Notes: generated by a model not told the origin, from the letters alone. DNA of 14,582 nucleotides from Anaerolineaceae bacterium (GCA_014860845.1 JACZIY010000442.1:1-14582), one strand, 5' to 3'; positions 1 through 7,107 are shown, counted from the stretch's first letter. Translations and numbers: made by a program.

Positions 1-1
1 T

Positions 2-418
2 AATATTCCTTTTGATATTGGAGAATTAATCTCATCCATTCTCGCCTCCGAAAATAAAATACCTGAGAAGATTGTAACTGTTAGTTTTGTCAATGAAGAG
101 GAAATGAAAGTATTATATAAAGAATATTTTGGCTACGCGCAATCTACCGATGTATTATCTTTTGAAGCAGGTGTAATTGATCCCGAATCTGGAAGAGAAA
201 TATTGGGTGATATTATCATTTGTTACCCATTTGTAGCCCAACAGTCACAAACGCTTGGAAATGAATTGTTTGATGAAATAAAATTAATGGTCATCCATGG
301 TATGTTACATTTGTTGGGTTACGATCATATGACTGAAGATCAAAAATCTGAAATGTGGCAATCCCAAAATGAGATTCTACTGGCTAATAGAATTAAACTA
401 AATCAGTTACCCGAATGA
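2..418 (+). CDS. ybeY: Endoribonuclease YbeY (rRNA maturation factor), 5' partial
   Basis: This is a metal-dependent endoribonuclease acting in 16S rRNA 3'-end maturation and ribosome quality control. The diagnostic zinc motif HGMLHLLGYDH lies at 296-328 and supplies three histidines (H-x3-H-x5-H). Upstream is the family block STDVLSF, which normally precedes a turn and the GDI(I/V) strand, seen here as GDIII. The reading frame stays open to the first base of the window, so the N-terminus lies outside; the ATG at 104 is internal, because residues encoded at 2-103 (ending TVSFVNEEEM) match the family's usual strand before the conserved core. The stop overlaps the start of the next gene by 4 nt (ATGA), which suggests translational coupling. 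The neighbouring lipid kinase gene is a common partner of ybeY in many bacteria. Confidence 0.95.
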   Translation, partial: NIPFDIGELISSILASENKIPEKIVTVSFVNEEEMKVLYKEYFGYAQSTDVLSFEAGVIDPESGREILGDIIICYPFVAQQSQTLGNELFDEIKLMVIHGMLHLLGYDHMTEDQKSEMWQSQNEILLANRIKLNQLPE

Positions 419-792
419 AATTTTTAAATTTTATTATTGATCGCATTAAATCTTTTGTCCCCGCTTTTCAGGGAATTCTTTTCATTATAAAGAACGAAAA
501 AAATACTTGGATTCATTTGCTTGCTTCCATAGTTGCTGTATTTTTAATTTTTCTTTTGAAATTAAATTATATTGAATCGCTATTCTTTCTTTCAGCAATA
601 TTCCTGGTTTGGATTGCAGAAATTTTTAATTCAGCCATTGAATATACTTTGGATTTTATTCATCCTGCTAACGATTCAAAAATAAAAATCATCAAAGATA
701 TTTCTGCTGCTGGCGTATTATTATCAGCGGTTTATGCTGTAATCGTAGCGATTATCATAATTATCTCGAAAATTAGCACATCTACAAGCTAA
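415..792 (+). CDS. dgkA: Diacylglycerol/undecaprenol kinase, DgkA family
   Basis: This is a small integral-membrane lipid kinase of 125 aa, which is normal family length. It phosphorylates diacylglycerol or, in many Gram-positive-type bacteria, undecaprenol, feeding the lipid carrier cycle of cell-wall synthesis. There are three hydrophobic spans, at about residues 33-50, 54-70 and 96-118. The family signature EIFNSAIE is at residues 69-76, with E69 and E76 in the positions of the catalytic and metal-binding glutamates of E. coli DgkA. E28 is also conserved, and KDISAAGVLL (94-103) matches the third conserved block. The ATG overlaps the ybeY stop (ATGA). The substrate cannot be read from sequence; the undecaprenol role is an inference from phylum-level knowledge. 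Confidence 0.92.
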   Translation: MKFLNFIIDRIKSFVPAFQGILFIIKNEKNTWIHLLASIVAVFLIFLLKLNYIESLFFLSAIFLVWIAEIFNSAIEYTLDFIHPANDSKIKIIKDISAAGVLLSAVYAVIVAIIIIISKISTSTS

Positions 793-828
793 TAAATTAA
801 TAATCTTAACAATTTCTTTGTCTGAGAA

Positions 829-1482
829 TTATAAATATTCTCGTAGATTATGCTCAACTGCATATGCTGCCGCTTCAGCACGATTTGACACACCAAGTTT
901 CGATAAAATGCTGCTCACATAATTCCTGACTGTGCCTTCGCCCAGAAATAAGTTTTTCGCAATTTCTCTGTTTGTTTTGCCTTCAGATACTAATAATAAG
1001 ACGTGCTTTTCTTGTTGACTTAAGTTAACGAACGCTGAAGCTTCCTCTTCTTTTACAGCTCGGCGCACTTCTTGAAAAACACGTTGAGTGACTGCAGGGT
1101 CTAATGCTGCTTCACCTCTACCCACCTGTTCAATAGCTCGGACTAAATCCTCACCACCAATTTGTTTCAAAACGTATCCCGATGCTCCGGCTCTAATAGC
1201 AGAAAAGAGCATTTCATCTTCCGCGTAAGAGGTTAGCATTACAACTTTAATGTCGGGATAATTCTTCGTAATTTCTTCACACGCTTCAATACCCGATGAA
1301 CCTGGCAGTCGTATGTCCATTAGAACAACGTCAGGTAATAACCGAGATACTTTATCCAGCGCTTCTTTCGCCGTGCCAGCTTCCCCAATCACTTCAAATT
1401 GAGGATTCCGATCTAATAATGATTTTAATCCAAGTCGAACAACTTCATGATCATCAACTAATAAGATTCTTTGCTTAGACAT
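829..1482 (-). CDS. NarL/LuxR-family DNA-binding response regulator
   Basis: This is a two-component transcription regulator of 217 aa. The receiver domain (about 4-120) has the acidic pair D10/D11, phosphoacceptor D56 in [10 protein letters not shown]84 and K106. A short charged linker (about 141-150) leads to a LuxR/GerE helix-turn-helix (about 153-215) with the typical [11 protein letters not shown] and GKTNREIA motifs. A strong Shine-Dalgarno, AAGGAGA, lies 7 nt before the ATG and overlaps the TAA stop of the upstream exonuclease gene, so the two are almost certainly co-transcribed and coupled. No sensor kinase is adjacent, so the signal is unknown. The receiver and linker style resemble DevR/LiaR-type regulators, but no closer subfamily can be named with confidence. 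The gene converges on dgkA with 36 bp between stops and no clear terminator hairpin. Confidence 0.93.
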   Translation of the reverse strand: MSKQRILLVDDHEVVRLGLKSLLDRNPQFEVIGEAGTAKEALDKVSRLLPDVVLMDIRLPGSSGIEACEEITKNYPDIKVVMLTSYAEDEMLFSAIRAGASGYVLKQIGGEDLVRAIEQVGRGEAALDPAVTQRVFQEVRRAVKEEEASAFVNLSQQEKHVLLLVSEGKTNREIAKNLFLGEGTVRNYVSSILSKLGVSNRAEAAAYAVEHNLREYL

Positions 1483-1493
1483 GCGTCATCTCC

Positions 1494-2258
1494 TTATTCA
1501 CCGATAATTAGCGTAACGGGACAATGATCCGATCCCTCAACATCACCCAGAATAATAACATCATTTACATCTTTCATGAGGGCATCACTCACCAAAAAAT
1601 AATCAAGTCGCCATCCAATATTTCGTCTTCGCGCACCAAACCGATAAGTCCACCATGTATACTCTACTCGATCTGGATACAATTCTCGATAAGCATCTTT
1701 AAACCCATTGCCCAGATATTTTGTTATCATTTCTCGTTCTTCCGGTAAAAAACCGCTTGTTTTAGCATTTTCTTTTGGATTAGCAAGATCAATCTCAGTA
1801 TGCGCGGTATTGAAATCACCAGTGATGATTATCTTCTCACCTTGTTCATGTAATTGATTGCATTCAGAAAATAATGTCTCATAAAATGCGAGTTTGAAAT
1901 CCACACGATCTTGTCCTCTTTGACCATTTGGAAAATAAATATTATATAGATAGAAATTTTCATGTTTGGAACGAATTACTCTTCCTTCTGCATCAAACTC
2001 CTCCACTCCCAATCCATATCGAATTTCTAGCGGTTCTTCTTTAAAAAATGAAGCTACCCCGCTATACCCTGGTCTTTTTGCGGAATTTATGTGTGTTTTG
2101 TAGGGATGTATCTTTAAAGCTTCTTCAGGTATTTGCTCAGGAAAAGCTTTTATTTCCTGTAAACATAAAACATCTTTTTCATATGATTTCGTCCAATCAA
2201 TAAAACCTTTATTAATTGCTGCTCTTATTCCATTTACATTCCAGGTTGTTATTTTCAT
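1494..2258 (-). CDS. xthA: Exodeoxyribonuclease III (AP endonuclease)
   Basis: This is a base-excision repair nuclease of the Mg-dependent endonuclease/exonuclease/phosphatase fold. It cleaves 5' of abasic sites and removes 3' blocking groups. The 254-aa length is usual for the bacterial ExoA/XthA group. Active-site blocks visible in order are WNVNGIRA (N7), LCLQEIKA (E35), YNIYFPNG (Y108), ITGDFNTAH (D148, N150), WRLDYFLVS (D219) and GSDHCP (D244, H245). The YTWWTYRFGARRRNIGWRLDY region is also typical. Translation begins at ATG after a GAGGAAAG-like Shine-Dalgarno. A response-regulator gene follows after 11 bp, with its ribosome-binding site overlapping this stop. The symbol exoA would be equally acceptable. 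Confidence 0.96.
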   Translation of the reverse strand: MKITTWNVNGIRAAINKGFIDWTKSYEKDVLCLQEIKAFPEQIPEEALKIHPYKTHINSAKRPGYSGVASFFKEEPLEIRYGLGVEEFDAEGRVIRSKHENFYLYNIYFPNGQRGQDRVDFKLAFYETLFSECNQLHEQGEKIIITGDFNTAHTEIDLANPKENAKTSGFLPEEREMITKYLGNGFKDAYRELYPDRVEYTWWTYRFGARRRNIGWRLDYFLVSDALMKDVNDVIILGDVEGSDHCPVTLIIGE

Positions 2259-2331
2259 CTACTAATTCTTTCCTCGTGGTATGGTAAACTATATTATATA
2301 ACTTTTCTGATTGTACCAATTGGAGTGCATA
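2259..2331. promoter_or_regulatory. Divergent intergenic promoter region (xthA / receiver-only regulator)
   Basis: These 73 bp separate two divergently read genes, so promoters for both must lie here or inside the neighbouring genes. On the minus strand a perfect TATAAT (forward ATTATA at 2293-2298) has TTGGTA (forward TACCAA at 2314-2319) 15 bp upstream, a slightly short spacing. On the plus strand the same AT-rich block offers TATTAT at 2292-2297, but no convincing -35 box. The assignments are by eye only. Confidence 0.4.
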
Positions 2332-2700
2332 ATGCCAAAGAAAATTGTCTATATTGAAGACGATTTGGAGATGACATATCTGATTAAGATGATTCTTGAA
2401 AGAAAAGGTTATGAAATAGTCTCCACAAATGACGGTATGGAAGGTTTTGAATTAATTGAAAGAGAAAAACCAGATTTAGTATTACTAGATCTTATGATGC
2501 CAAATATCGACGGGTGGGATATTTACCATCAATTAAAATCAAATGAAAACACAAATCAAATACCTGTCATTGTTATTTCAGCAAAAGCACAACCCATTGA
2601 CAAGGTTTTGGGCTTACAAATAGCGAAAGTTAATAATTACATAAGCAAACCTTTTAGGCCACAAGAGTTGCTGGAAAGCATTGAATCAATTTTAAATTGA
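2332..2700 (+). CDS. Receiver-only (CheY-like) response regulator
   Basis: This is a single-domain phosphoreceiver of 122 aa with no output domain. It has the acidic residues E9/D10/D11 (YIEDDLE), phosphoacceptor D53 in LLDLMMPN, S83 in the switch position and K106 in the SKPF motif, so phosphorylation chemistry should be intact. The ATG at 2332 is preferred because GGAG (2322-2325) sits 6 nt upstream; an in-frame TTG at 2311 has no ribosome-binding site. It must act through protein contacts or as a phosphorelay intermediate. Its stop overlaps or nearly overlaps the start of a DUF192 gene, which in turn overlaps a secreted peptidase gene, so the three form one transcription unit. No kinase is adjacent. 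Confidence 0.9.
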   Translation: MPKKIVYIEDDLEMTYLIKMILERKGYEIVSTNDGMEGFELIEREKPDLVLLDLMMPNIDGWDIYHQLKSNENTNQIPVIVISAKAQPIDKVLGLQIAKVNNYISKPFRPQELLESIESILN

Positions 2701-2708
2701 CATCATTT

Positions 2709-3083
2709 ATGAAAAACGTTATTATTCGGAAATTTTCTGGAAATTTTGGTTCAATCGATAAATTAGACGCATGGTTTTTTGAAAGCTTTTCATCACGTTT
2801 AAGAGGTTTGATGTTCAAGAAGAATATTGCGCTACATCAAGCCGGGATATTTATTAATAAAAGGGAAAATATAGTAGATTCAGCTATTCACATGTTGTTT
2901 ATGAATTTTGACATAGCAGTTTTCTGGTTGGATAAATCAAATACAATTGTGGATAAAAGAATTGCAAAAAAATGGGGATTAATTTATTATCCAGTCGTTA
3001 AATCTCAAAAGATTCTGGAAACACATTCGGAAATTTATGATAAATTACTAATTGGAGAGAAAATAATCATTGAAAATTTATAA
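2709..3083 (+). CDS. DUF192 family protein
   Basis: This is a small all-beta protein of the DUF192 (PF02643) type, whose biochemical role is not established. Family marks are the RLRGLM block (residues 30-35 from this start), a central histidine and acidic strand segment (H61, then FMNFDIAVFWLDKSNTIV), the K-W-G turn and a late LIGEKIII strand. Most relatives are exported and carry a signal peptide or lipoprotein signal; none is visible here, so this copy looks cytoplasmic. The start is uncertain: TTG at 2697 would overlap the preceding stop (TTGA) and add four residues, while ATG at 2709 is the conventional choice. Neither has a good Shine-Dalgarno, which suggests coupling to the upstream gene. 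The 3' end overlaps the next gene by 14 nt. Confidence 0.75.
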   Translation: MKNVIIRKFSGNFGSIDKLDAWFFESFSSRLRGLMFKKNIALHQAGIFINKRENIVDSAIHMLFMNFDIAVFWLDKSNTIVDKRIAKKWGLIYYPVVKSQKILETHSEIYDKLLIGEKIIIENL

Positions 3084-4425
3084 AATTTTGATTTTATTAT
3101 TATTCATTACTACCAGTTTATCTCCTTCTCAGGTAGTATCTGGACAATCGGAATATCCTGTGTATATTGTCCAACCTGGCGATACTATCAATCTGATTGC
3201 GATTAAATTTAATGTGAGTGCAACGGACATAATCGCTGCTAACAACATATCAGATCCAAATCTATTAAGTGTAAATACCCAACTGGTAATTCCTGGAATT
3301 CAGGGAGTATCCGGGATTCTTTCTTACAAAGCGGTATCGATTGGTGAAAACCCAGATTCACTGGCAAGAATTTATCAAATTCCAAAGGATGTGATTTATC
3401 GCTTGAATCAAACTACTTCCCCATCAGAATTTTATATAGGTTCCAACGTAATTCTTGTTGAATCACCAGAGAATTCATATCAAGAATCATCACTGTCATC
3501 AGGAGATACATTATTTGAACGATCTATCCAGGAGAATGTATCATTTTGGGAAACGACGATGCTAAACCAGGTAGAAAATCCATGGGCTATCTTACCCAAT
3601 GAAACATTCATCTTACCGAATGCAAGCAATAATGATAACCAAAACAACATAGAATTTATTGGCTTACCACTAACCCAGGGAAAATCAGCAGTCATCAATG
3701 TCAATACATTATCACAGGATTTAACAGGCAGGGTCGCTAATCTTGAAATGCATTTTTTTCCGAATAATTCTCAACAATCATCCATTTTTGGAATTCATGC
3801 AATGCTTCCCGCAGGGCTTTACCCATTTCATCTTGAATATAAGAATAATCTTGATCAAAACGTAGTTATTGATCAATTAATTTTGATCCAGCAAGGTTTT
3901 TACCCTCAGGACCCTCCTTTGCAGGTAGACCCCAGCACGCTGGATGAATCACTAACAAAACCTGAAGATGATTTAATTTTTCAAGTTACCTCGCCATTTA
4001 CCAATGAAAAGCTTTGGTCAGGTGTCTTTTCTTATCCAGTTGATGATCCTTGCATTAAATCTTATTTCGGAAATCGCAGATCATATAATGATCAGCCGTA
4101 TAATCGATTTCACACTGGTGTTGATTTTGGTACTTGTGCTACCAATCTTAATATTTATGCACCTGCTGATGGGAAAGTTGTTTTTACTGACTCCTTACTG
4201 ACAAGGGGAAATGCCACAATAATCGACCATGGCCTTGGTATTTATTCCGGATTTTGGCATCAAGAAACAATCCTGGTAGAAGAAGGCCAATTTGTTAAAG
4301 CTGGTGAATTAATCGGGATAATTGGGAACACAGGGAGATCAACTGGTCCTCATTTACATTGGGAATTAATCGTATATGGCGTTCAGGTAGATCCCCTACC
4401 CTGGTTGGAGACTATTTTCCCATAA
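3070..4425 (+). CDS. Secreted LysM-domain M23 metallopeptidase (LytM-like)
   Basis: This is a predicted exported cell-wall hydrolase or hydrolase-like factor of 451 aa. In order it has: an N-terminal signal peptide (about 1-25); a clear LysM peptidoglycan-binding repeat (about 29-76, YIVQPGDT...LVIPG); a weaker second LysM (about 84-131); a degenerate third one (about 142-183); an Ig-like beta region (about 194-275); and a C-terminal M23/LytM domain (about 320-447). Zinc ligands are present: H348 and D352 in HTGVD, and H430 in HLHWE, with H428 and H397 as catalytic histidines. The peptidase should therefore be active. The start is TTG, chosen because the signal peptide begins exactly there and no ATG occurs until residue 164; GGAG lies 12 nt upstream. 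It overlaps the DUF192 gene by 14 nt. Confidence 0.9.
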   Translation: MKIYKILILLLFITTSLSPSQVVSGQSEYPVYIVQPGDTINLIAIKFNVSATDIIAANNISDPNLLSVNTQLVIPGIQGVSGILSYKAVSIGENPDSLARIYQIPKDVIYRLNQTTSPSEFYIGSNVILVESPENSYQESSLSSGDTLFERSIQENVSFWETTMLNQVENPWAILPNETFILPNASNNDNQNNIEFIGLPLTQGKSAVINVNTLSQDLTGRVANLEMHFFPNNSQQSSIFGIHAMLPAGLYPFHLEYKNNLDQNVVIDQLILIQQGFYPQDPPLQVDPSTLDESLTKPEDDLIFQVTSPFTNEKLWSGVFSYPVDDPCIKSYFGNRRSYNDQPYNRFHTGVDFGTCATNLNIYAPADGKVVFTDSLLTRGNATIIDHGLGIYSGFWHQETILVEEGQFVKAGELIGIIGNTGRSTGPHLHWELIVYGVQVDPLPWLETIFP

Positions 4426-4443
4426 ATTCATTCAATAGTAAGG

Positions 4444-4449
4444 TATAAT
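4444..4449 (+). promoter_or_regulatory. Candidate -10 box upstream of the 522-aa unknown gene
   Basis: A perfect TATAAT occurs in the 63-bp gap after the M23 peptidase gene, 40 bp before the next start codon. No good -35 element lies at 16-18 bp; TTCCCA at 4417-4422 is weak and 21 bp away. It may mark the start of a new transcription unit covering the two unknown genes and possibly the tRNA. Confidence 0.35.
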
Positions 4450-4488
4450 CATACGCGCAAAATTTTATACAAAGAAAGTAATTAATAA

Positions 4489-6057
4489 ATGATCACAACC
4501 AAGGAAAAACAAAATAATATTTGGGAAAACTTTGAAGTAAATAATAACGATATTGACTTCATTTTTAACCGATTATTTGAAATTGAAACGCCAACAAATA
4601 CAACAGACCTGGTAACAATCCTGATTCAAGAAAGAATTAGGCTTGAAAAAATCCGACGAGAGGGAATGGAAAAATCTAAAGGTGAAATTTATTTACCAAA
4701 AGATGATTTTCAGATGGGGCAAAAATTATCCTTTCCTGCCTTGAATTATAAAAGTGGAGAAGTTGTTGGAGTGAGACCAGGAAATAATCCTGAAATTGGA
4801 GATTTTTCAGTCATCCAGGTTGAATTTCAAAAAAGCGAATCAAGGGAATTCGCTTCAAATCTTGTCGATCACCCATTAAATCAATCAATTATTTCACTCG
4901 ATGAAGAAACTGATTTTGATTTTGATAAGATTTTTTCTACGTACAAAAAGAATATTTCCATTTTATTAATCGAAAAATTAAATACAAATCAGGATTTGGT
5001 CCAAATCGCAGGTTTTTGGTTTCCACGATCATTATTAATTGATATAAACATCGGATATTTAAACCTTGCTGAAGCAGTTTTGGAAGTCTCAGACGGAGGT
5101 CCGCTTTCCACACCGAAAATAATTGATCAAATCGAGCTCCCTACCGACTCCAACAAAATGCTGACAGAATTTTCTCTCAATTTAGCACTCCAGGAAGATC
5201 CTCGTTTTGATGAGGTGGGTCCTGCTGGAAAAACATTATGGTTTTTACACCGCAGCGAACCTGAAAATGTCAGATCACTACCTAAATTTCTTGTTCCCGA
5301 TAAACAAAAGAATTTTGATAATTCAAAATACTCAGATTATTTGGCACAGATGAATGCAGGCGTGTTCGATGAGTTAGAATATTCAAAATCAATTGAAAAT
5401 GATTCTCCAAACGGTGTCACGATCGCGATTATTTATCCACATGCTGTTTCAGGTTCAATACCATTAAGTAGTAATCTGGAAAAACTTTTCCCCACCGCTT
5501 ACGAATCACCACGAATACGTTTTACATTTGTCGATGGAGATACACAGGATAAATTTGCAGGATGGGTAATTCGTGAAAGTAAATACGTCTATGGTTTAGA
5601 AGAATGGTATGAGAAAAACAATGTCTTGCCTGGTAGCAAAGTACATATAAAACCAGGAAAAGTTCCTGGAGAAGTGATTGTATCCATAGGTAAAAAAAGA
5701 CCAACACGGGAATGGGTACGAACTGCAACCCGTAATATTGAAGGCAAGATTAGTTTTTCGATGACAAAGCAATTAATTTCTACCGAATTTGATGAACGCA
5801 TGGTCATAGCAATATCTGATCGAGATCAGATCGAAAACCTTTGGGAAAGATATCTCAATGTCCCGGCTGAAAAACTTGTTTCAACCTTTGTTAGAGAATT
5901 AGCCAAATTGAATCCTCAGGGACACGTGCACGCTCAGGAATTATATGCTGCCTATAATATAGTAAAACGTGTCTCTCCCAGCTATGTATTATATTTATTA
6001 GAAAACAGTACAGAAATTGAGCATTTAGGTGATTTATATTTCCGTATCAAAATATAA
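4489..6057 (+). CDS. Conserved-looking protein of unknown function, possible multi-winged-helix protein
   Basis: I do not recognise a named family. The protein is 522 aa, soluble, and has no signal peptide or membrane span. Several segments look like compact helix-plus-wing modules. Residues 21-56 are helical and are followed by a beta segment (about 78-113) containing GVRPGNNPEIGDF. Residues 204-253 (GGPLSTPKIIDQI, then EDPRFDEVGPAGKTLWFL) resemble a HARE/RNA-polymerase-delta-like winged helix. Residues 457-520 (QGHVHAQELYAAYNIV, ending GDLYFRI) look like another. Residues 335-410 (FTFVDGDT, FAGWVIRESKYVYGLEEWY) form a beta-rich unit. These are visual impressions, not profile hits. It begins a cluster with the 145-aa gene 27 bp downstream and tRNA-Arg beyond. 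A nucleic-acid-binding role is only an inference. I recall similar sequence patterns in Chloroflexota proteins. Confidence 0.7.
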   Translation: MITTKEKQNNIWENFEVNNNDIDFIFNRLFEIETPTNTTDLVTILIQERIRLEKIRREGMEKSKGEIYLPKDDFQMGQKLSFPALNYKSGEVVGVRPGNNPEIGDFSVIQVEFQKSESREFASNLVDHPLNQSIISLDEETDFDFDKIFSTYKKNISILLIEKLNTNQDLVQIAGFWFPRSLLIDINIGYLNLAEAVLEVSDGGPLSTPKIIDQIELPTDSNKMLTEFSLNLALQEDPRFDEVGPAGKTLWFLHRSEPENVRSLPKFLVPDKQKNFDNSKYSDYLAQMNAGVFDELEYSKSIENDSPNGVTIAIIYPHAVSGSIPLSSNLEKLFPTAYESPRIRFTFVDGDTQDKFAGWVIRESKYVYGLEEWYEKNNVLPGSKVHIKPGKVPGEVIVSIGKKRPTREWVRTATRNIEGKISFSMTKQLISTEFDERMVIAISDRDQIENLWERYLNVPAEKLVSTFVRELAKLNPQGHVHAQELYAAYNIVKRVSPSYVLYLLENSTEIEHLGDLYFRIKI

Positions 6058-6084
6058 AAACAAATTGATTTTAAGGTAGCGGTG

Positions 6085-6522
6085 ATGAATGAAATAAAAC
6101 GATACAGCATTATAAAACCTACACTCGACACACCTTTCCACATTGATTTTGATTGGTGGAAAAATCATGATCAAAACTGGGGAGTTTACCTATACAGTTT
6201 TTTATGTGATGAACACCAGGAGATTTATACAAATGAAGAAAATTCTCCAAAAATTGATTGGGTAGATCCAATTACTGCTGAAGTTTTTATTGTTGATGGT
6301 ATTCAACACACCTTAATGAATCATTGTGCAAAACAATCTGAGTTTATTGAAAAACACACCACCATAGTAAATGTTGTCTTTGGAATTTTCCTTTCGAATG
6401 GCAATAAACCCTTAACACCTGAGCAATTAAGTAGTATAACTGCCAAGCCCGCAATGACAATTTTAAGAACCTTTTCTGGGCCACAGGTTTATCGCGGAAT
6501 TCGCCCAATCCAAAGTAAATAG
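6085..6522 (+). CDS. Small conserved-looking protein of unknown function
   Basis: This is a soluble protein of 145 aa with no family name that I can assign. Its composition suggests a real conserved protein: motifs rich in W, H, D and G such as FHIDFDWWKNH (18-28), KIDWVDPITAEV (56-67) and DGIQHTLMNHC (71-81). The C-terminal half (about 97-140) reads like a small helical domain ending in VYRGIRP. C41-x2-H44 and H80-C81 could in principle bind a metal, but nothing proves it. AAGG at 6073-6076 lies 8 nt before the ATG at 6085; a GTG at 6082 is an alternative start adding one residue. It follows the 522-aa gene closely and ends 7 bp before tRNA-Arg, so it is probably co-transcribed with the upstream gene. 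Confidence 0.75.
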   Translation: MNEIKRYSIIKPTLDTPFHIDFDWWKNHDQNWGVYLYSFLCDEHQEIYTNEENSPKIDWVDPITAEVFIVDGIQHTLMNHCAKQSEFIEKHTTIVNVVFGIFLSNGNKPLTPEQLSSITAKPAMTILRTFSGPQVYRGIRPIQSK

Positions 6523-6529
6523 ATTAAAT

Positions 6530-6602
6530 GCCCCTGTAGCTCAATGGACAGAGCACCAGCCTTCTAAGCTGTCGGTTGAGGGTTCGAATCCCCCCAGGGG
6601 CG
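6530..6602 (+). tRNA. tRNA-Arg, anticodon TCT
   Basis: A 73-nt cloverleaf can be folded by hand. The acceptor stem GCCCCTG (6530-6536) pairs with CAGGGGC (6595-6601). The D-stem is GCTC/GAGC. The anticodon stem is CCAGC/GCTGT with loop CTTCTAA (6561-6567), giving anticodon TCT, which reads AGA. There is a 5-nt variable loop and a T-arm with loop TTCGAAT (6583-6589). The discriminator base is G, normal for tRNA-Arg. The 3' CCA is not encoded and must be added enzymatically. Two stem positions do not pair (C6556 with T6572; A6579 with C6593). The gene starts only 7 bp after the preceding stop codon. Confidence 0.95.
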
Positions 6603-6681
6603 CTAATTTTTTATATCGAAATACTACAAAACTCATAAAAAAGATTTCTCAATCCAGTTATTATTCTTTGTATAAGATCAT

Positions 6682-6698
6682 TTTGGTATTTCACCAAA
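6682..6698. promoter_or_regulatory. Palindrome TTTGGT-N5-ACCAAA upstream of hsp20-lon
   Basis: This is a perfect 6-bp inverted repeat around a 5-bp spacer, 70 bp before the hsp20 start and inside the only sizeable non-coding stretch of the window (6603-6768). A weak promoter, TTGGTA (6683-6688) with 17 bp to TAAATT (6706-6711), would place the left arm on the -35 box, as expected of a repressor operator. It does not match CIRCE (TTAGCACTC-N9-GAGTGCTAA). The remainder of the spacer is AT-rich with no other evident structure. Confidence 0.35.
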
Positions 6699-6768
6699 TC
6701 TATGATAAATTTTAATTACCAATGATCCTAGATAAACCAGAGTTAATATATTTATTTGAGAAATTGAT

Positions 6769-7098
6769 ATGATAAAGAACACAAGAAACTGGCGACCACC
6801 TACCGATGTCTATGAATCAGATGACTGCATAATTGTTAAAGTTGAAATAGCAGGTATGGTTCAGGATAAATTTGAAATCACCTATTTCAAAAATAATCTT
6901 AATATATCAGGTTGTCGAACTGATGAAAACTCAACCATAAAGGCATTTCACCAACTTGAAATTGGATATGGAGAATTCTTAACATCCATTGAAATTAATG
7001 TTCCGATTCAAGTTGATAAGTCAGAAGCGATTTACAATAATGGCTTCCTGATAATCACATTACCAAAATCTCAACCAAAAAATATCCTTATTAAATAG
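6769..7098 (+). CDS. Hsp20/alpha-crystallin small heat-shock protein
   Basis: This is an ATP-independent holdase chaperone of 109 aa with a very short N-terminal arm. The alpha-crystallin domain occupies about residues 8-100. It opens with WRPPTDVYESDD and continues through IVKVEIAGM, NLNISGCR and EIGYGEFL to the diagnostic NGFLIITLPK (91-100). The C-terminal tail keeps an I-x-I motif (I106, I108), used by small heat-shock proteins to assemble oligomers. The lon gene begins 9 bp after the stop, so the chaperone and protease are almost certainly in one operon. A palindrome 70 bp upstream is a candidate control site. Confidence 0.93.
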   Translation: MIKNTRNWRPPTDVYESDDCIIVKVEIAGMVQDKFEITYFKNNLNISGCRTDENSTIKAFHQLEIGYGEFLTSIEINVPIQVDKSEAIYNNGFLIITLPKSQPKNILIK

Positions 7099-7107
7099 AG
7101 AATACGA

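Noticed and set aside
2311..2331. TTG at 2311 as start of the receiver-only regulator
   Set aside because: It would add seven residues not typical of a receiver and lacks a Shine-Dalgarno, whereas the ATG at 2332 has GGAG 6 nt upstream.
6603..6612. T-run just after the tRNA as an intrinsic terminator
   Set aside because: Six Ts follow the tRNA, but there is no separate GC-rich hairpin; the only strong stem is the tRNA's own acceptor.
6682..6698. CIRCE (HrcA operator) before hsp20
   Set aside because: The palindrome has 6-bp arms and a 5-bp loop with a different sequence from the CIRCE consensus.
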